From positions 1-64,000 of the forward strand of contig NZ_JAVHUY010000039.1 in assembly GCF_031085175.1 (NCBI RefSeq): a stretch of DNA of 64,000 nt. Reading direction: 5' to 3'. The position numbers and the translations under genes were made by a program. Source of the stretch: Phytohabitans maris (GTDB taxonomy: Bacteria; Actinomycetota; Actinomycetes; Mycobacteriales; Micromonosporaceae). Position 1 is the stretch's first letter; every line of letters starts with the position of its first letter. Shown piece after piece: positions 40,863 to 49,235 of the stretch. The notes beneath the pieces are model-generated. The model did not search any database. It saw only the letters and a program-made list of their open reading frames with translations, and was not told the origin of the DNA.

Positions 40863-41864
40863 CTACAACCACCCGCGCTCGCGCGCCTGCCACCCGAGCT
40901 GGAGCCGGGAGCGGGAGTGGGTCAGCTCCATCAGATGCTGCACCCGGCGTACGACCGTGCGCCGGCTCACGCCCAGCCGGGCGGCTGCCGCCTCGTCGGT
41001 GAGGCCGGCCACGAGCAGCGACAGCAGCTGGCGGTCGGCCGCGGTGACGCCGGTGTCGGCGGTCGGCTGGTCGTCGGCGCCGAGCGCGAGCGGGGTGGCG
41101 ACCGCCCAGATGGTCTCGAACAGGGCGATCAGCGCGTCCAGCAGCCCGCACGGGTGCACCAGCAGGGCCGCGTCGTGCGCCGACGTGGCGTACGCGAGGG
41201 GCAGCAGGGCCAGTTCCCGGTCGGCGATCGCCAGCTTGGTCGGCAGCGTCTCGACCAGCCGGGCCTGCTCGCCCGCGCGCAGGTGGGTGGCGGCGGCCGC
41301 GGCCATGTCCGGGTCGGCGAGGGCGTTCGCGTCGTACACGGCCCGGTAGCTGACGCCGGCGGCCTCCCGGTCGAGCTGGGTGCGGTTGACCCCGGTGCCC
41401 TTGGCGTACGGCGGCGCGGTCAGCACCCGCATCTCCTTGCGGGCGGTGCGCTGCACCCGGTCGAACGCGCGTCCCACCGCCGCCCGGCCGGAGACGATCT
41501 CGATCAGCTCCTCGGTACGCCGGTTGGCCACCAGGTGCTCGACCTCGTCGGCGAGGCGGAGCGCGGCTTCCCGGGTCCGCTCCAGCTCCTCCATGCGGCG
41601 CCGGACCAGCTGCTCCACCGCCAGGTCGGGCGGGACGGGTACGACCCGCTCGTGCGGTGGCGGGGTGCGGTGCACGAGGCCCTTGCGCTGGAGCCCGGCG
41701 ACCGCCCGGCGGGTGCCCGCGGCGGTGAGGCCGATCCGGTCGGCGAGCTGGGGGAGCGGGGCGCTGCCCTGGCGCACCAGTGACAGGTACGTCGACTCCT
41801 CCGCGGCGCTCAGCCCGGCGGCCTGGAGCACGGTGCACATCCCTCGTTGACGCATCTGCGACAT
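40863..41864 (-). CDS. TrmB-like/LuxR-type transcriptional regulator
   Basis: The 333-residue protein combines an N-terminal winged helix of the TrmB type (ESTYLSLVRQGSAPLPQLADRIGL) with a middle phospholipase-D-like sensor region. The C-terminal LuxR-type helix-turn-helix reads LLVAGLTDEAAAARLGVSRRTVVRRVQHLM. This architecture is common in actinomycetes, where members control specialised metabolism or development. Translation may start at ATG 41864 or ATG 41840. It lies just upstream of the Ski2-like helicase gene; they may share a transcript. Its ligand is unknown. Confidence 0.85.
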   Translation of the reverse strand: MSQMRQRGMCTVLQAAGLSAAEESTYLSLVRQGSAPLPQLADRIGLTAAGTRRAVAGLQRKGLVHRTPPPHERVVPVPPDLAVEQLVRRRMEELERTREAALRLADEVEHLVANRRTEELIEIVSGRAAVGRAFDRVQRTARKEMRVLTAPPYAKGTGVNRTQLDREAAGVSYRAVYDANALADPDMAAAAATHLRAGEQARLVETLPTKLAIADRELALLPLAYATSAHDAALLVHPCGLLDALIALFETIWAVATPLALGADDQPTADTGVTAADRQLLSLLVAGLTDEAAAARLGVSRRTVVRRVQHLMELTHSRSRLQLGWQARERGWL

Positions 41865-42077
41865 GGCGCAGCTGCGCTGACCGTAGATCCTTTACCGCCC
41901 TGATGACAAGTGTGAGAGTGATCGCGGCCACCGCACGGACAGGCCGGGGCCGAGCCCCCCTCTGGCACACGCCATCCTCGGCCCCAGCCACCGGCCGCGC
42001 CGCTCCCGCCTCGGGGTGAGGCTCGGGCTTGAATCGCGGGTCCGCGGCTGACGCGGGCCGGGGCACATCAAAGGTCT

Positions 42078-42767
42078 CTAACGGCGCCGGAACGCCAGGT
42101 CGAAGATCTCCCGGCCGGCCTCGACGCCGCGCTGCTCGAACTTGGTGACCGGGCGGGCGGCCAGCCGCGGCGCGTAGCCGTCGTGCTCGTTGGCCAGGCC
42201 TGAGTCGGCGCTCAGCGTCTCGAGCATGACCTCGGCGTACTCGGCCCAGTCGGTCGCGCACCGCAGCAGGCCGCCGGGGGCGAGCCGGGAGCGGAGCAGC
42301 GCCACGTGGTCGGGCTGGAAGAGGCGGCGCTTGTGGTGGCGCGACTTGGGCCACGGGTCGGGAAAGAAGGCGTGCACCGCGGCGAGGCTCTCCGGCACGA
42401 GCATGTGGCGCAGCAGCGTGATCGCGTCGCCGAGTCCGACCCGTACGTTGGTCAGGCCGCGCTCCTCGACGACCGCGAGCAGGCTGGCCACGCCGGGCGT
42501 GTGCACGTCGACGGCGAGGTAGTCACGGGCGGGGTCGGCGCTGGCCATCGCGATCGTCGCCTCGCCCATCCCGGAGCCGATCTCCAGCACCACCGGCGCC
42601 CGCCGCCCGAAGAGGCCGGCGAGGTCGAGCCGCGCGGTGGGCACCTCGGGAATCGCGACGCCCCAGCGGGGCCAGAGCCGGGCGAGCGCGTCCGCGTGCC
42701 GCCCGTTCATCCGCCCGCGCCGCGGGTGGAAGGTGCGGACGCGCGCGAGATGGGTGCCGGTAGACAT
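42078..42767 (-). CDS. trmB: tRNA (guanine-N7-)-methyltransferase TrmB
   Basis: The 229-residue enzyme has the SAM-binding block VVLEIGSGMGEATIAMA near residue 58 and the tRNA-contacting motif FFPDPWPKSRHHKRRLF near residue 130. GGLLRCATDWAEYAEVMLE follows; all are diagnostic of TrmB. It forms m7G46 in tRNA. The start is ATG 42767. The 213-bp gap between this gene's stop and the regulator start at 41864 shows no gene; it holds several GC-rich inverted sequences. Confidence 0.96.
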   Translation of the reverse strand: MSTGTHLARVRTFHPRRGRMNGRHADALARLWPRWGVAIPEVPTARLDLAGLFGRRAPVVLEIGSGMGEATIAMASADPARDYLAVDVHTPGVASLLAVVEERGLTNVRVGLGDAITLLRHMLVPESLAAVHAFFPDPWPKSRHHKRRLFQPDHVALLRSRLAPGGLLRCATDWAEYAEVMLETLSADSGLANEHDGYAPRLAARPVTKFEQRGVEAGREIFDLAFRRR

Positions 42768-42827
42768 GATCCGCCAAGGATACGGCGGCGCCGGCCGCGC
42801 CCCCTCGACCGGCGCCGCCCAGTCGGG

Positions 42828-43460
42828 TCAGGCCACGGCGGTCCACATGGCGGCGAAGGCGGCCGCCTCGCCGGTCAGCCACCGCTCTATCTCCTGCGGG
42901 TTTGTCGACGGGTCGGGGCGGTGGACCGTCGCGCGCCGCACGTCGACCACCACGGGCTCGGCGTGCGGGAGGACCTGGGGCATGTGGCGGGACATCAGGT
43001 GGAGTGTGGCCAGGAGCGCCTCGTCGGCCGGCGGCTCGGGGTCGAAGTGCAGCCGGACCGCCTCGGCGCGGCCGTCGTCGTAGCGCAGGCCGAGGTGCGG
43101 GTTGACCTTGATGGAGAGGCCGCCGAGCACGCCGAGCGCGTCGCGGGTCTGCGCCAGGCCGACCGCGGCCGGGTCGCCGAGGGTGCCCAGGTAGGCCAGG
43201 GCGCCGGGGGTGAGCGCCTCGTACAGCGGGCGCCAGCGTGGTCGGACCAGGTCGATGGAGGCTTGGAGGTGGGCGCCGCCGGTGCGGAACTGTATGTCGG
43301 CCTTGAGCGCCTTGACCAGCGTGCCGTGCGGGTTGAAGCCGGAGCCGGACTCGCGCTGGCGGCGCAGGCCGGAGACGAAGGTGGCCTTGCGAGGGCCGGT
43401 GCGCCCGACATAGCGGGTGAAAGCGAGCAGTGTGGCGTACGGGGGAGGGGCGCCGGTCAC
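42828..43460 (-). CDS. Conserved actinobacterial protein of unknown function
   Basis: The 210-residue product starts at GTG 43460. There is no signal peptide or membrane segment. Recognisable features are a basic N-terminal stretch (GRTGPRKATFVSGLRRQR), GFNPHGTLVKALKADI, and an alternating alpha/beta pattern with DVRRATVHRPDPSTNPQEIERWL near the C-terminus. I do not recognise the family beyond its conservation in actinomycetes. It lies 60 bp upstream of trmB on the same strand and may share its transcript. Confidence 0.75.
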   Translation of the reverse strand: MTGAPPPYATLLAFTRYVGRTGPRKATFVSGLRRQRESGSGFNPHGTLVKALKADIQFRTGGAHLQASIDLVRPRWRPLYEALTPGALAYLGTLGDPAAVGLAQTRDALGVLGGLSIKVNPHLGLRYDDGRAEAVRLHFDPEPPADEALLATLHLMSRHMPQVLPHAEPVVVDVRRATVHRPDPSTNPQEIERWLTGEAAAFAAMWTAVA

Positions 43461-43572
43461 AGCAGTCTCCTAACCGAAAGTGACGAGCCGTGTTCGTACA
43501 CACATGCTAATCCGCCGGTACGACAAACTTAGTCCCTGAACCGGTTGAGCTTCGATGTATCCACATGCTTCA

Positions 43573-44694
43573 ATGCGGTGCATGTGGAGAAGGTCCCTGC
43601 TCGCCGGCCTGCTGGCCGCCGTCGCGTTCATCGCCGCCCAGCAGGTCGTGGTCGCCCCGGAGGCCAGCGCGGCCGCCCCGGTGCGGGTCATGCCGCTCGG
43701 CGACTCGATCACCGGCTCGCCCGGCTGCTGGCGCGCCACCCTCTGGAACCGGCTGCAGAGCAGCGGCCTCACCGACGTCGACTTCGTCGGCACACTCCCG
43801 CCCCAGGGGTGCGGCGTGGCGTACGACGGGGACAACGAGGGGCACGGCGGCTTTCTGGCCACCAACGTCGCCGACCAGAACCAGCTGGTGGGCTGGCTCG
43901 CCGCCACCCGCCCGGACGTCGTGATGATGCACTTCGGCACCAACGACGTGTGGAGCAACCGGTCGAACGACGTCATCCTGGCGGCGTTCGCCAAGCTCGT
44001 CGACCAGATGCGGGCCAGCAACCCGAGCATGCGCATCCTGGTCGCGAAGATCATCCCGATGGGCACGAGCCAGTGCCCGGAGTGCGGGCAGCGCGTGGTG
44101 TCGTTCAACAACGCGATCCCGGCCTGGGCGGCCGGCAAGACCACGAGCCAGTCGCCGATCACCGTGGTCGACCAGTGGACCGGCTTCGACACCGCCACCG
44201 ACACGTACGACGGCGTCCACCCCAACGCGGCCGGCGACCAGAAGATGTCGGACAAGTGGTACCCGGCGCTCGCCGCCGCGCTCGGTGGCGTGACCCCGAC
44301 GACCGGCCCGCCCACGACCGCCCCGCCGACCACGGCGCCCCCGACCACGGCGCCCCCCACGACCGCGCCGCCGACCACCACACCGCCCCGCGCCGGGTGC
44401 GTCGCGACGTACCGCGCTGTCGGGCAGTGGCCGGGCGGCTTCCAGGGCGAGGTCACCGTGCGCAACGCCGGTAGCGCGACGACGAACGGCTGGACGGTGC
44501 GGCTGACCTTCGCGAACGGGCAGGCGGTCAGCCAGATGTGGGGCGGCTCGTACACCCAGAGCGGGTCCACTGTGACCGTCACCAACGCCGGCTACAACGG
44601 CGCGATCGGCCCGAACGCCTCGGCCACCTTCGGCTTCATCGCGAGCTGGACCGGCACCAACACGGCACCCACGCTCACCTGCACCGCGACGTAG
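43573..44694 (+). CDS. Secreted SGNH/GDSL esterase with C-terminal CBM2
   Basis: The product (373 residues from ATG 43573; ATG 43582 is also possible) has a Sec signal peptide. The SGNH hydrolase domain shows block I MPLGDSITGSPGCW, the GTNDVW block and block V DGVHPNAAG with the catalytic Asp-His. A Pro/Thr linker follows and then a CBM2 cellulose-binding domain (about 275-373; WPGGFQGEVTVRNAGSATTNGW). Such enzymes deacetylate xylan or related plant polysaccharides while tethered to cellulose. It is a single gene followed by a copy of the 54-bp palindrome. Confidence 0.9.
   Translation: MRCMWRRSLLAGLLAAVAFIAAQQVVVAPEASAAAPVRVMPLGDSITGSPGCWRATLWNRLQSSGLTDVDFVGTLPPQGCGVAYDGDNEGHGGFLATNVADQNQLVGWLAATRPDVVMMHFGTNDVWSNRSNDVILAAFAKLVDQMRASNPSMRILVAKIIPMGTSQCPECGQRVVSFNNAIPAWAAGKTTSQSPITVVDQWTGFDTATDTYDGVHPNAAGDQKMSDKWYPALAAALGGVTPTTGPPTTAPPTTAPPTTAPPTTAPPTTTPPRAGCVATYRAVGQWPGGFQGEVTVRNAGSATTNGWTVRLTFANGQAVSQMWGGSYTQSGSTVTVTNAGYNGAIGPNASATFGFIASWTGTNTAPTLTCTAT
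44299..44392 (+). repeat. PTT/PP linker repeats in the esterase gene
   Basis: Tandem near-repeats of ACCACGGCGCCCCCG-type units encode a (PTTAP)n linker between the catalytic domain and CBM2. Similar but independent PTT linkers occur in the sugar dehydrogenase gene near 47066-47132. Confidence 0.8.
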
Positions 44695-44711
44695 CTCCCA
44701 CCCCTCCCCAC

Positions 44712-44763
44712 GATCAAAGCTCCCGCCATGTCGTTAGAGCGACTTGAGGGGAGCTTTGATCAC
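44712..44763. repeat. 54-bp nested palindrome, copy 2
   Basis: GATCAAAGCTCCC (44712-44724) pairs perfectly with GGGAGCTTTGATC (44749-44761), ending in CAC. The inner stem GTCGTTAGAGCGAC is present. It begins 17 bases after the esterase stop and precedes the next gene in the same direction, so it probably terminates the esterase transcript. Confidence 0.85.
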
Positions 44764-44815
44764 AAGCACGTGCGGGTGACTTGAAGGTCTCCTCGATCAC
44801 GGGGAGAATCCGACC

Positions 44816-45304
44816 ATGGGAGGACGCGGCGCCATCGCAGCGGCCGCCGCCGTCGTGGCCGTGGTCCTGTCCACCGCGGCGCCCGCCCGCGCCGCGGCGA
44901 CCTATGTCGAGCTCAATCCCGCGACCGTCCAGGCTGGATACCTGGTGGGCATCCGCGCGAGCTGCGACGACAACACCAAACCGGCCACTGTGGAGTCGGA
45001 GGCGTTCGGCGAGGTCAAGGTCTACCCGCAGTTCGACGTGCTGACCGCGGCCGTGACCGTGCCCGCCGACAAGGTCCCCCGCCGCTACGACGTGCGGCTG
45101 ACCTGCGACGGCGGCGGTTCCGCCACGGCCCGGCTCAACGTGCTCGAGGGTGGGCGGCCGAGCGAGGGGCCGGCCACCGGGTTCGGCGGGATGGCCGGCG
45201 GCGGTTCGGGTGGCCTGCTGGTCGGCGGCGGCCTGGCCGCGATCGCGGTCGGTGCGCTGCTCGGGGTGTATACGCTGCGCCGCCGGCGCGCCGAGACCGC
45301 CTGA
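44816..45304 (+). CDS. Exported membrane-anchored protein, putative sortase substrate
   Basis: The 162-residue protein starts at ATG 44816 (GGGGAG upstream) with a signal peptide. The mature beta-rich domain has a Cys pair (ASCDD and LTCDGG). A Gly-rich stretch follows and then a C-terminal hydrophobic helix ends in RRRR. Before the helix lies GPATGFGGMAGG: PATG resembles a sorting motif but is not canonical LPXTG. The sortase gene begins 3 bp downstream. That adjacency and the layout suggest the sortase anchors this protein, which is inference. Confidence 0.72.
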   Translation: MGGRGAIAAAAAVVAVVLSTAAPARAAATYVELNPATVQAGYLVGIRASCDDNTKPATVESEAFGEVKVYPQFDVLTAAVTVPADKVPRRYDVRLTCDGGGSATARLNVLEGGRPSEGPATGFGGMAGGGSGGLLVGGGLAAIAVGALLGVYTLRRRRAETA

Positions 45305-45307
45305 CCG

Positions 45308-45922
45308 ATGGCCGCCACGCGGTTCACCGGCCCGGTCGCCATCGTCGTGGCGCTCGCCGGGGTGCTCGCGGTCGGCGCCGGGCTGACCGAGGAGACCGGC
45401 CTCTGGGCGGCGATCTCCCGTGAGTCCACGCCGCCGCCGCGCGAGTTTCCGGTGCTGGAGCCGAGCCGCCCGATCCGCATCGAGATCCCCTCGATCGACG
45501 TCGAGGCGCCGGTGCACGGGGTCGGCCTCGCCGACGACGGCTCGATCTCGGTCCCCTCGGTGCACCGGCACAACGAGGCCGGCTGGTACGACCGCGGCCC
45601 GACCCCCGGCGAGTTCGGCCCGGCGGTCCTCGTCGGGCACGCCGACACCAGGGACGGCCCGTCCATCTTCTTCGCGCTGCCCAAGCTCAAGCCCGGCGAC
45701 AAGGTCGAGATCACCCGGCGGGACCGCTCGATCGCGATCTTCGAGGTCAACTCGGTCGAGCGCTTCGGCAAGTCCAAGGTCCCCGCCGACCGGGTCTACG
45801 GCGACTACACCCGTCCCGGCCTCCGCCTGATCACCTGCGGTGGCCGGTGGCTCGGCGGGAGCATCGGGTACCAGGACAACATCGTCGCGTTCGCGTCGCT
45901 CGTGGAGACCAAGAACGCGTGA
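45308..45922 (+). CDS. Class F sortase
   Basis: The 204-residue protein has one N-terminal membrane anchor and a sortase beta-barrel. The catalytic His is in AVLVGHADTRDGPSIFF, and Cys and Arg are in LRLITCGGRWLGG (LITCGG near residue 178). Length and motifs fit actinobacterial class E/F sortases. It cleaves a sorting signal and joins the protein to the wall or to another protein. Its neighbour upstream is the likely substrate. Confidence 0.88.
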   Translation: MAATRFTGPVAIVVALAGVLAVGAGLTEETGLWAAISRESTPPPREFPVLEPSRPIRIEIPSIDVEAPVHGVGLADDGSISVPSVHRHNEAGWYDRGPTPGEFGPAVLVGHADTRDGPSIFFALPKLKPGDKVEITRRDRSIAIFEVNSVERFGKSKVPADRVYGDYTRPGLRLITCGGRWLGGSIGYQDNIVAFASLVETKNA

Positions 45923-45962
45923 TACATTGACGGCGATCGCTGCATGTGCAGAGGAGACCGCC

Positions 45963-47453
45963 GTGCGTACCCGAATCGTCGTCGCCCTTGCCGCCCTCGT
46001 GGCGACCGCCGGCGGTGCCGGCGTGGCCGTCGCGGCCAGCGCCGCCGCCGACGCTCCGATAACCACCCTGGCCAACGGCAACTTCAACTGGTCCGCCCCG
46101 CAGACCGCGGCGAGCGGGCTGACCGTGCCGTGGGGGCTGGCCTTCCTGCCCGACGGCAGCGCTCTGGTCAGCGAGCGCAACAGCGGCCGCGTGCTGCGCA
46201 TCCCGCCCGGCGGCGGCTCGGCGCAGCAGGTCGCCACGATCAGCGGCGTCTCGGCGACCGGCGAGGCCGGCCTGCTGGGGCTCGCGGTCTCGCCGACGTA
46301 CGCGCAGGACGGCTTCGTCTACGCGTACTTCACCTCGGCCTCGGACAATCGCATCGTCCGCTTCACGCTCGCCAACCCGACCACCCAGACGCCGATCCTG
46401 ACCGGGCTGGCCCGGGCCAGCATCCACGACGGCGGGCGGATCGCGTTCGGGCCCGACGGCATGCTGTACGCGGGCGTCGGCGACGCCGGCAACACCGCGA
46501 ACGCCCAGAACGCGCAGAGCCGCAACGGCAAGATCCTGCGGATGCGGCCGGACGGCAGCACCCCGCCGGACAACCCCACCGCCGGCTCACTTGTATACAG
46601 CCTCGGCCACCGCAATGTGCAGGGGCTGGCCTGGGACTCGTCCGGGCGGCTCTACGCCAGCGAGTTCGGGCAAAACACCTGGGACGAGGTCAACCACATC
46701 GTGCCGGGCGGCAACTACGGCTGGCCGACGGTCGAGGGGCGGGCCGGTGACCCGCGCTTCCGCGACCCGATCGTGCAGTGGACCACCGCCGAGGCCTCGC
46801 CCAGCGGCGCGGCCATCGACGGCAACGCGCTCTTCGTCGCCGCGCTGCGCGGCACCCGGCTGTGGCAGGTCACGCTGGACGGCAGCGGCGGCGTCACGGG
46901 CAACCCGGTCGCGCAGCTCCAGGGGCAGTACGGGCGGCTGCGCACGGTCGCGGTCGGCCCGGACGGCTGGCTCTGGGTCGCCACCAGCAACCGGGACGGC
47001 CGCGGTACGCCCGCCGCCAACGACGACCGGGTGCTGCGCTTCCCGCCGGTGGGTACGGTGACCACCCCGCCGACCACGCCTCCCACGACGCCGCCGACCA
47101 CGCCACCCACCACCCCGCCGACGACGCCGCCGGTCACCGGCAGTTGCGCGGTGGCGTACCAGGTGAACCAGTGGAGCAACGGCTTCACCGCGAACGTGAC
47201 GATCACCAACCGCGGCGCGGCGATCAACGGCTGGACGCTCACCTGGACGTTCGGCGGCAACCAGCAGGTCACCAACTCCTGGAACACCCAGCTGACCCAG
47301 AGCGGCACCGGCGTGACCGCGCGAAACGTCGGCTGGAACGGCGCGATCCCGACCAACGGCAGCCAGACCTTCGGCTTCCAGGCCAGCTACGGCGGCACCA
47401 ACAACCGCCCGGCGGAGTTCCGCCTCAACGGCACCGCCTGCGCGAACGCCTGA
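45963..47453 (+). CDS. Secreted PQQ-dependent sugar dehydrogenase with CBM2
   Basis: The 496-residue protein starts at GTG 45963 (AGAGGAG upstream) with a Sec signal peptide. The catalytic domain is a six-bladed beta-propeller of the glucose/sorbosone dehydrogenase family (PWGLAFLPDGSALVSERNSG; GRIAFGPDGMLYAGVGDAG). A PTT-rich linker and a C-terminal CBM2 (about 395-496; CAVAYQVNQWSNGFTANVTI) follow. Enzymes of this build oxidise sugars at the cellulose surface and can feed electrons to lytic polysaccharide monooxygenases. No LPMO gene is in the window. PQQ dependence is from family knowledge. Confidence 0.88.
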   Translation: MRTRIVVALAALVATAGGAGVAVAASAAADAPITTLANGNFNWSAPQTAASGLTVPWGLAFLPDGSALVSERNSGRVLRIPPGGGSAQQVATISGVSATGEAGLLGLAVSPTYAQDGFVYAYFTSASDNRIVRFTLANPTTQTPILTGLARASIHDGGRIAFGPDGMLYAGVGDAGNTANAQNAQSRNGKILRMRPDGSTPPDNPTAGSLVYSLGHRNVQGLAWDSSGRLYASEFGQNTWDEVNHIVPGGNYGWPTVEGRAGDPRFRDPIVQWTTAEASPSGAAIDGNALFVAALRGTRLWQVTLDGSGGVTGNPVAQLQGQYGRLRTVAVGPDGWLWVATSNRDGRGTPAANDDRVLRFPPVGTVTTPPTTPPTTPPTTPPTTPPTTPPVTGSCAVAYQVNQWSNGFTANVTITNRGAAINGWTLTWTFGGNQQVTNSWNTQLTQSGTGVTARNVGWNGAIPTNGSQTFGFQASYGGTNNRPAEFRLNGTACANA

Positions 47454-47454
47454 T

Positions 47455-47469
47455 CCGGAAGCGCTCCGG
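47455..47469. promoter_or_regulatory. CCGGA-AGCGC-TCCGG imperfect palindrome
   Basis: CCGGA (47455-47459) and TCCGG (47465-47469) flank AGCGC, giving a LacI-operator-like core. It lies directly after the dehydrogenase stop and 42 bp before the ROK gene, next to a CCGGCCGG hairpin. It could be an operator or part of a terminator. Confidence 0.3.
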
Positions 47470-47510
47470 CCGGTCACCGGGCCGGCCGGGGCGGTGGCGG
47501 GCACACTGAC

Positions 47511-48266
47511 GTGGTGACTACCACGCTGGCGATCGACTGTGGCGGGGGCGGCATCAAGGCGTCCGTGCTGGACGAGGCGGGCACCATGCGGGCCCACCCG
47601 GTGCGGGTGCCCACGCCGTACCCGCTGCCGCCCGCCCTGTTCGTGCAGACCCTCGGCGACCTGGCGGGCAAGCTCCCCACCGCCGACCGCGCCACCGTGG
47701 GGATGCCGGGCATGATCCGGCACGGGGTCGTGGTGGCGACGCCGCACTACGTGACCCGCAACGGGCCGCGTACCAAGGTCGACCCGGACCTCGTCGGGCA
47801 GTGGGCGGGGTTCGACGCCCGTACCGCCCTCACCGACACGTTCGGCCTGCCGACCCTGGTGCTCAACGACGCCGAGGTGCACGGCGCGGGCGTGGTCGCC
47901 GGCACCGGGCTGGAGCTGGTGCTCACGCTCGGCACCGGGCTCGGCTGCGCGCTCTTCGACGGCGGCATCCTCGCGCCGCACCTGGAGTTCTCCCAGGCGC
48001 CGGTGCGGTGGGGGATGAGCTACGACACGTACATCGGCGAGCACGAGCGGCGCCGCCTCGGCGACGCGTTCTGGTCGCGGCGGATCCGGGCGATCGTCGA
48101 CGGCCTGCGCCCGGTCTTCATGTGGGACCGGCTCTACATCGGCGGCGGCAACGCCCGGCGGATCCGGCCCGAGCAGCTCACGAAGATGGGCGACGACGTC
48201 GTCGTGGTGCCGAACACCGCCGGGATCATCGGCGGGGTGCGGGCCTGGTCACTGACCCGTCCGTGA
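47511..48266 (+). CDS. ROK-family sugar kinase (polyphosphate-glucokinase-like)
   Basis: The 251-residue protein has the ROK phosphate-1 motif LAIDCGGGGIKASVLDEAG at its N-terminus and a GVVAGTGLELVLTLGTGLGCALFDGG segment near residue 130. The IGGGNARRIRPEQL block is near the C-terminus. It resembles actinobacterial polyphosphate/ATP glucokinases, but the CxCGxxGC zinc motif of classical ROK kinases is absent, as in PPGK. It would phosphorylate glucose or a related sugar after import. Its start is GTG 47511; the gene follows the sugar dehydrogenase but is separated by a GC-rich hairpin, so the link is only by theme. Confidence 0.8.
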   Translation: MVTTTLAIDCGGGGIKASVLDEAGTMRAHPVRVPTPYPLPPALFVQTLGDLAGKLPTADRATVGMPGMIRHGVVVATPHYVTRNGPRTKVDPDLVGQWAGFDARTALTDTFGLPTLVLNDAEVHGAGVVAGTGLELVLTLGTGLGCALFDGGILAPHLEFSQAPVRWGMSYDTYIGEHERRRLGDAFWSRRIRAIVDGLRPVFMWDRLYIGGGNARRIRPEQLTKMGDDVVVVPNTAGIIGGVRAWSLTRP

Positions 48267-48280
48267 CCTCCGGGCCGCCG

Positions 48281-49204
48281 CTACTGGCCCGGCCCCGAGT
48301 CGCCCGACTTGCCCTGCTCGGCGAGGAACCGCTCCAGCTCGGCGCCGAGCTCCTCGGCCGTCGGCAGCGGGCCGGTGTCGGCCAGCAGGTTGGCACCGCG
48401 CTGGCGGCCGCGGGTGAACGCGTCGTACTGCTCTTCCAGCGCCCGCACCAGCTCGGCCGCCTCGGCGGTCTGCGCGATCTGCTGGTCGATGTCGGCGCGC
48501 ACGGCCTCGGACGACTGGCGCAGCCCCTCGGTCGGCAGCAGCAGGCCGGTCGACTTGGAGACCGAGGTCAGCAGCTGCTCGGCGGCCGCGGGGTATTCGG
48601 CCTGGGCGAGGTAGTGCGGCACGTGGGCGGCGAAGCCCATCGCGTCGTGTCCCTTTTCGCCGAGGCGGAACTCCAGCAGGTGGCCGGCGCTGCCCGGCAC
48701 CTGGACCCGCTGCAGCCACGGCTCGTAGCCGGCGACCAGCTCGCGGCGGGTGCCGTGGGCGGTGATGCCGGTCGGGCGGGTGTGCGGCACGGCCATCGGG
48801 ATCGCGTTGAGCCCGACGGTGAGGCGCACGCCGAGCCGCCCGACCACCTCGGTCAGCGCGGCCACGAGCCGCTCCCACTGCAGGTCGGGCTCGGGGCCGG
48901 TGAGCACCAGGAACGGGGTGCCGGCGTCGTCGTGCAGCAGGTGCAGCTCCAGCTTGGGCGCCTCGTACGACTCCCAGTGGTCCTCGATGAAGATCATCGG
49001 TGGGCGGCGGGAGCGGTAGTCGAGCAGCTGGTCGATGTCGAAGGTGGCCACCGGCCGCGACCCGAGGGTCTCCACGAGGTGCTCACGGGCCAGGCGCACG
49101 GCGTTGCCCGCGTCGACGAAGCCGCTCAGCGCCTGCACCAGCACCGGCCGGCCCAGCTCGGGCAGGTCGTCGGCCAGCTCATACAGGCCATGCGGATCGA
49201 GCAC
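48281..49204 (-). CDS. PAC2-family protein (proteasome assembly chaperone-like)
   Basis: The 307-residue protein starts at GTG 49204 with AGGAGG upstream. The first 230 residues match the PAC2 fold: PVLVQALSGFVDAGNAVRLA opens it, and MIFIEDHWESYEAPKLELHLL and TPFLVLTGPEPDLQWERLV are typical. The C-terminal 80 residues are helical and charged. PAC2 proteins are conserved in actinobacteria, which have proteasomes, though a chaperone role is not shown there. The gene is convergent with the ROK kinase. Confidence 0.9.
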   Translation of the reverse strand: MLDPHGLYELADDLPELGRPVLVQALSGFVDAGNAVRLAREHLVETLGSRPVATFDIDQLLDYRSRRPPMIFIEDHWESYEAPKLELHLLHDDAGTPFLVLTGPEPDLQWERLVAALTEVVGRLGVRLTVGLNAIPMAVPHTRPTGITAHGTRRELVAGYEPWLQRVQVPGSAGHLLEFRLGEKGHDAMGFAAHVPHYLAQAEYPAAAEQLLTSVSKSTGLLLPTEGLRQSSEAVRADIDQQIAQTAEAAELVRALEEQYDAFTRGRQRGANLLADTGPLPTAEELGAELERFLAEQGKSGDSGPGQ

Positions 49205-49235
49205 CAGTCCTCCTCGGGAGAATGCCTACCCGTAA

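Noticed and set aside
38433-41783. A plus-strand open frame of over 1,100 codons across the helicase and regulator genes
   Set aside because: Antisense shadow; both minus-strand genes have complete, recognisable motifs.
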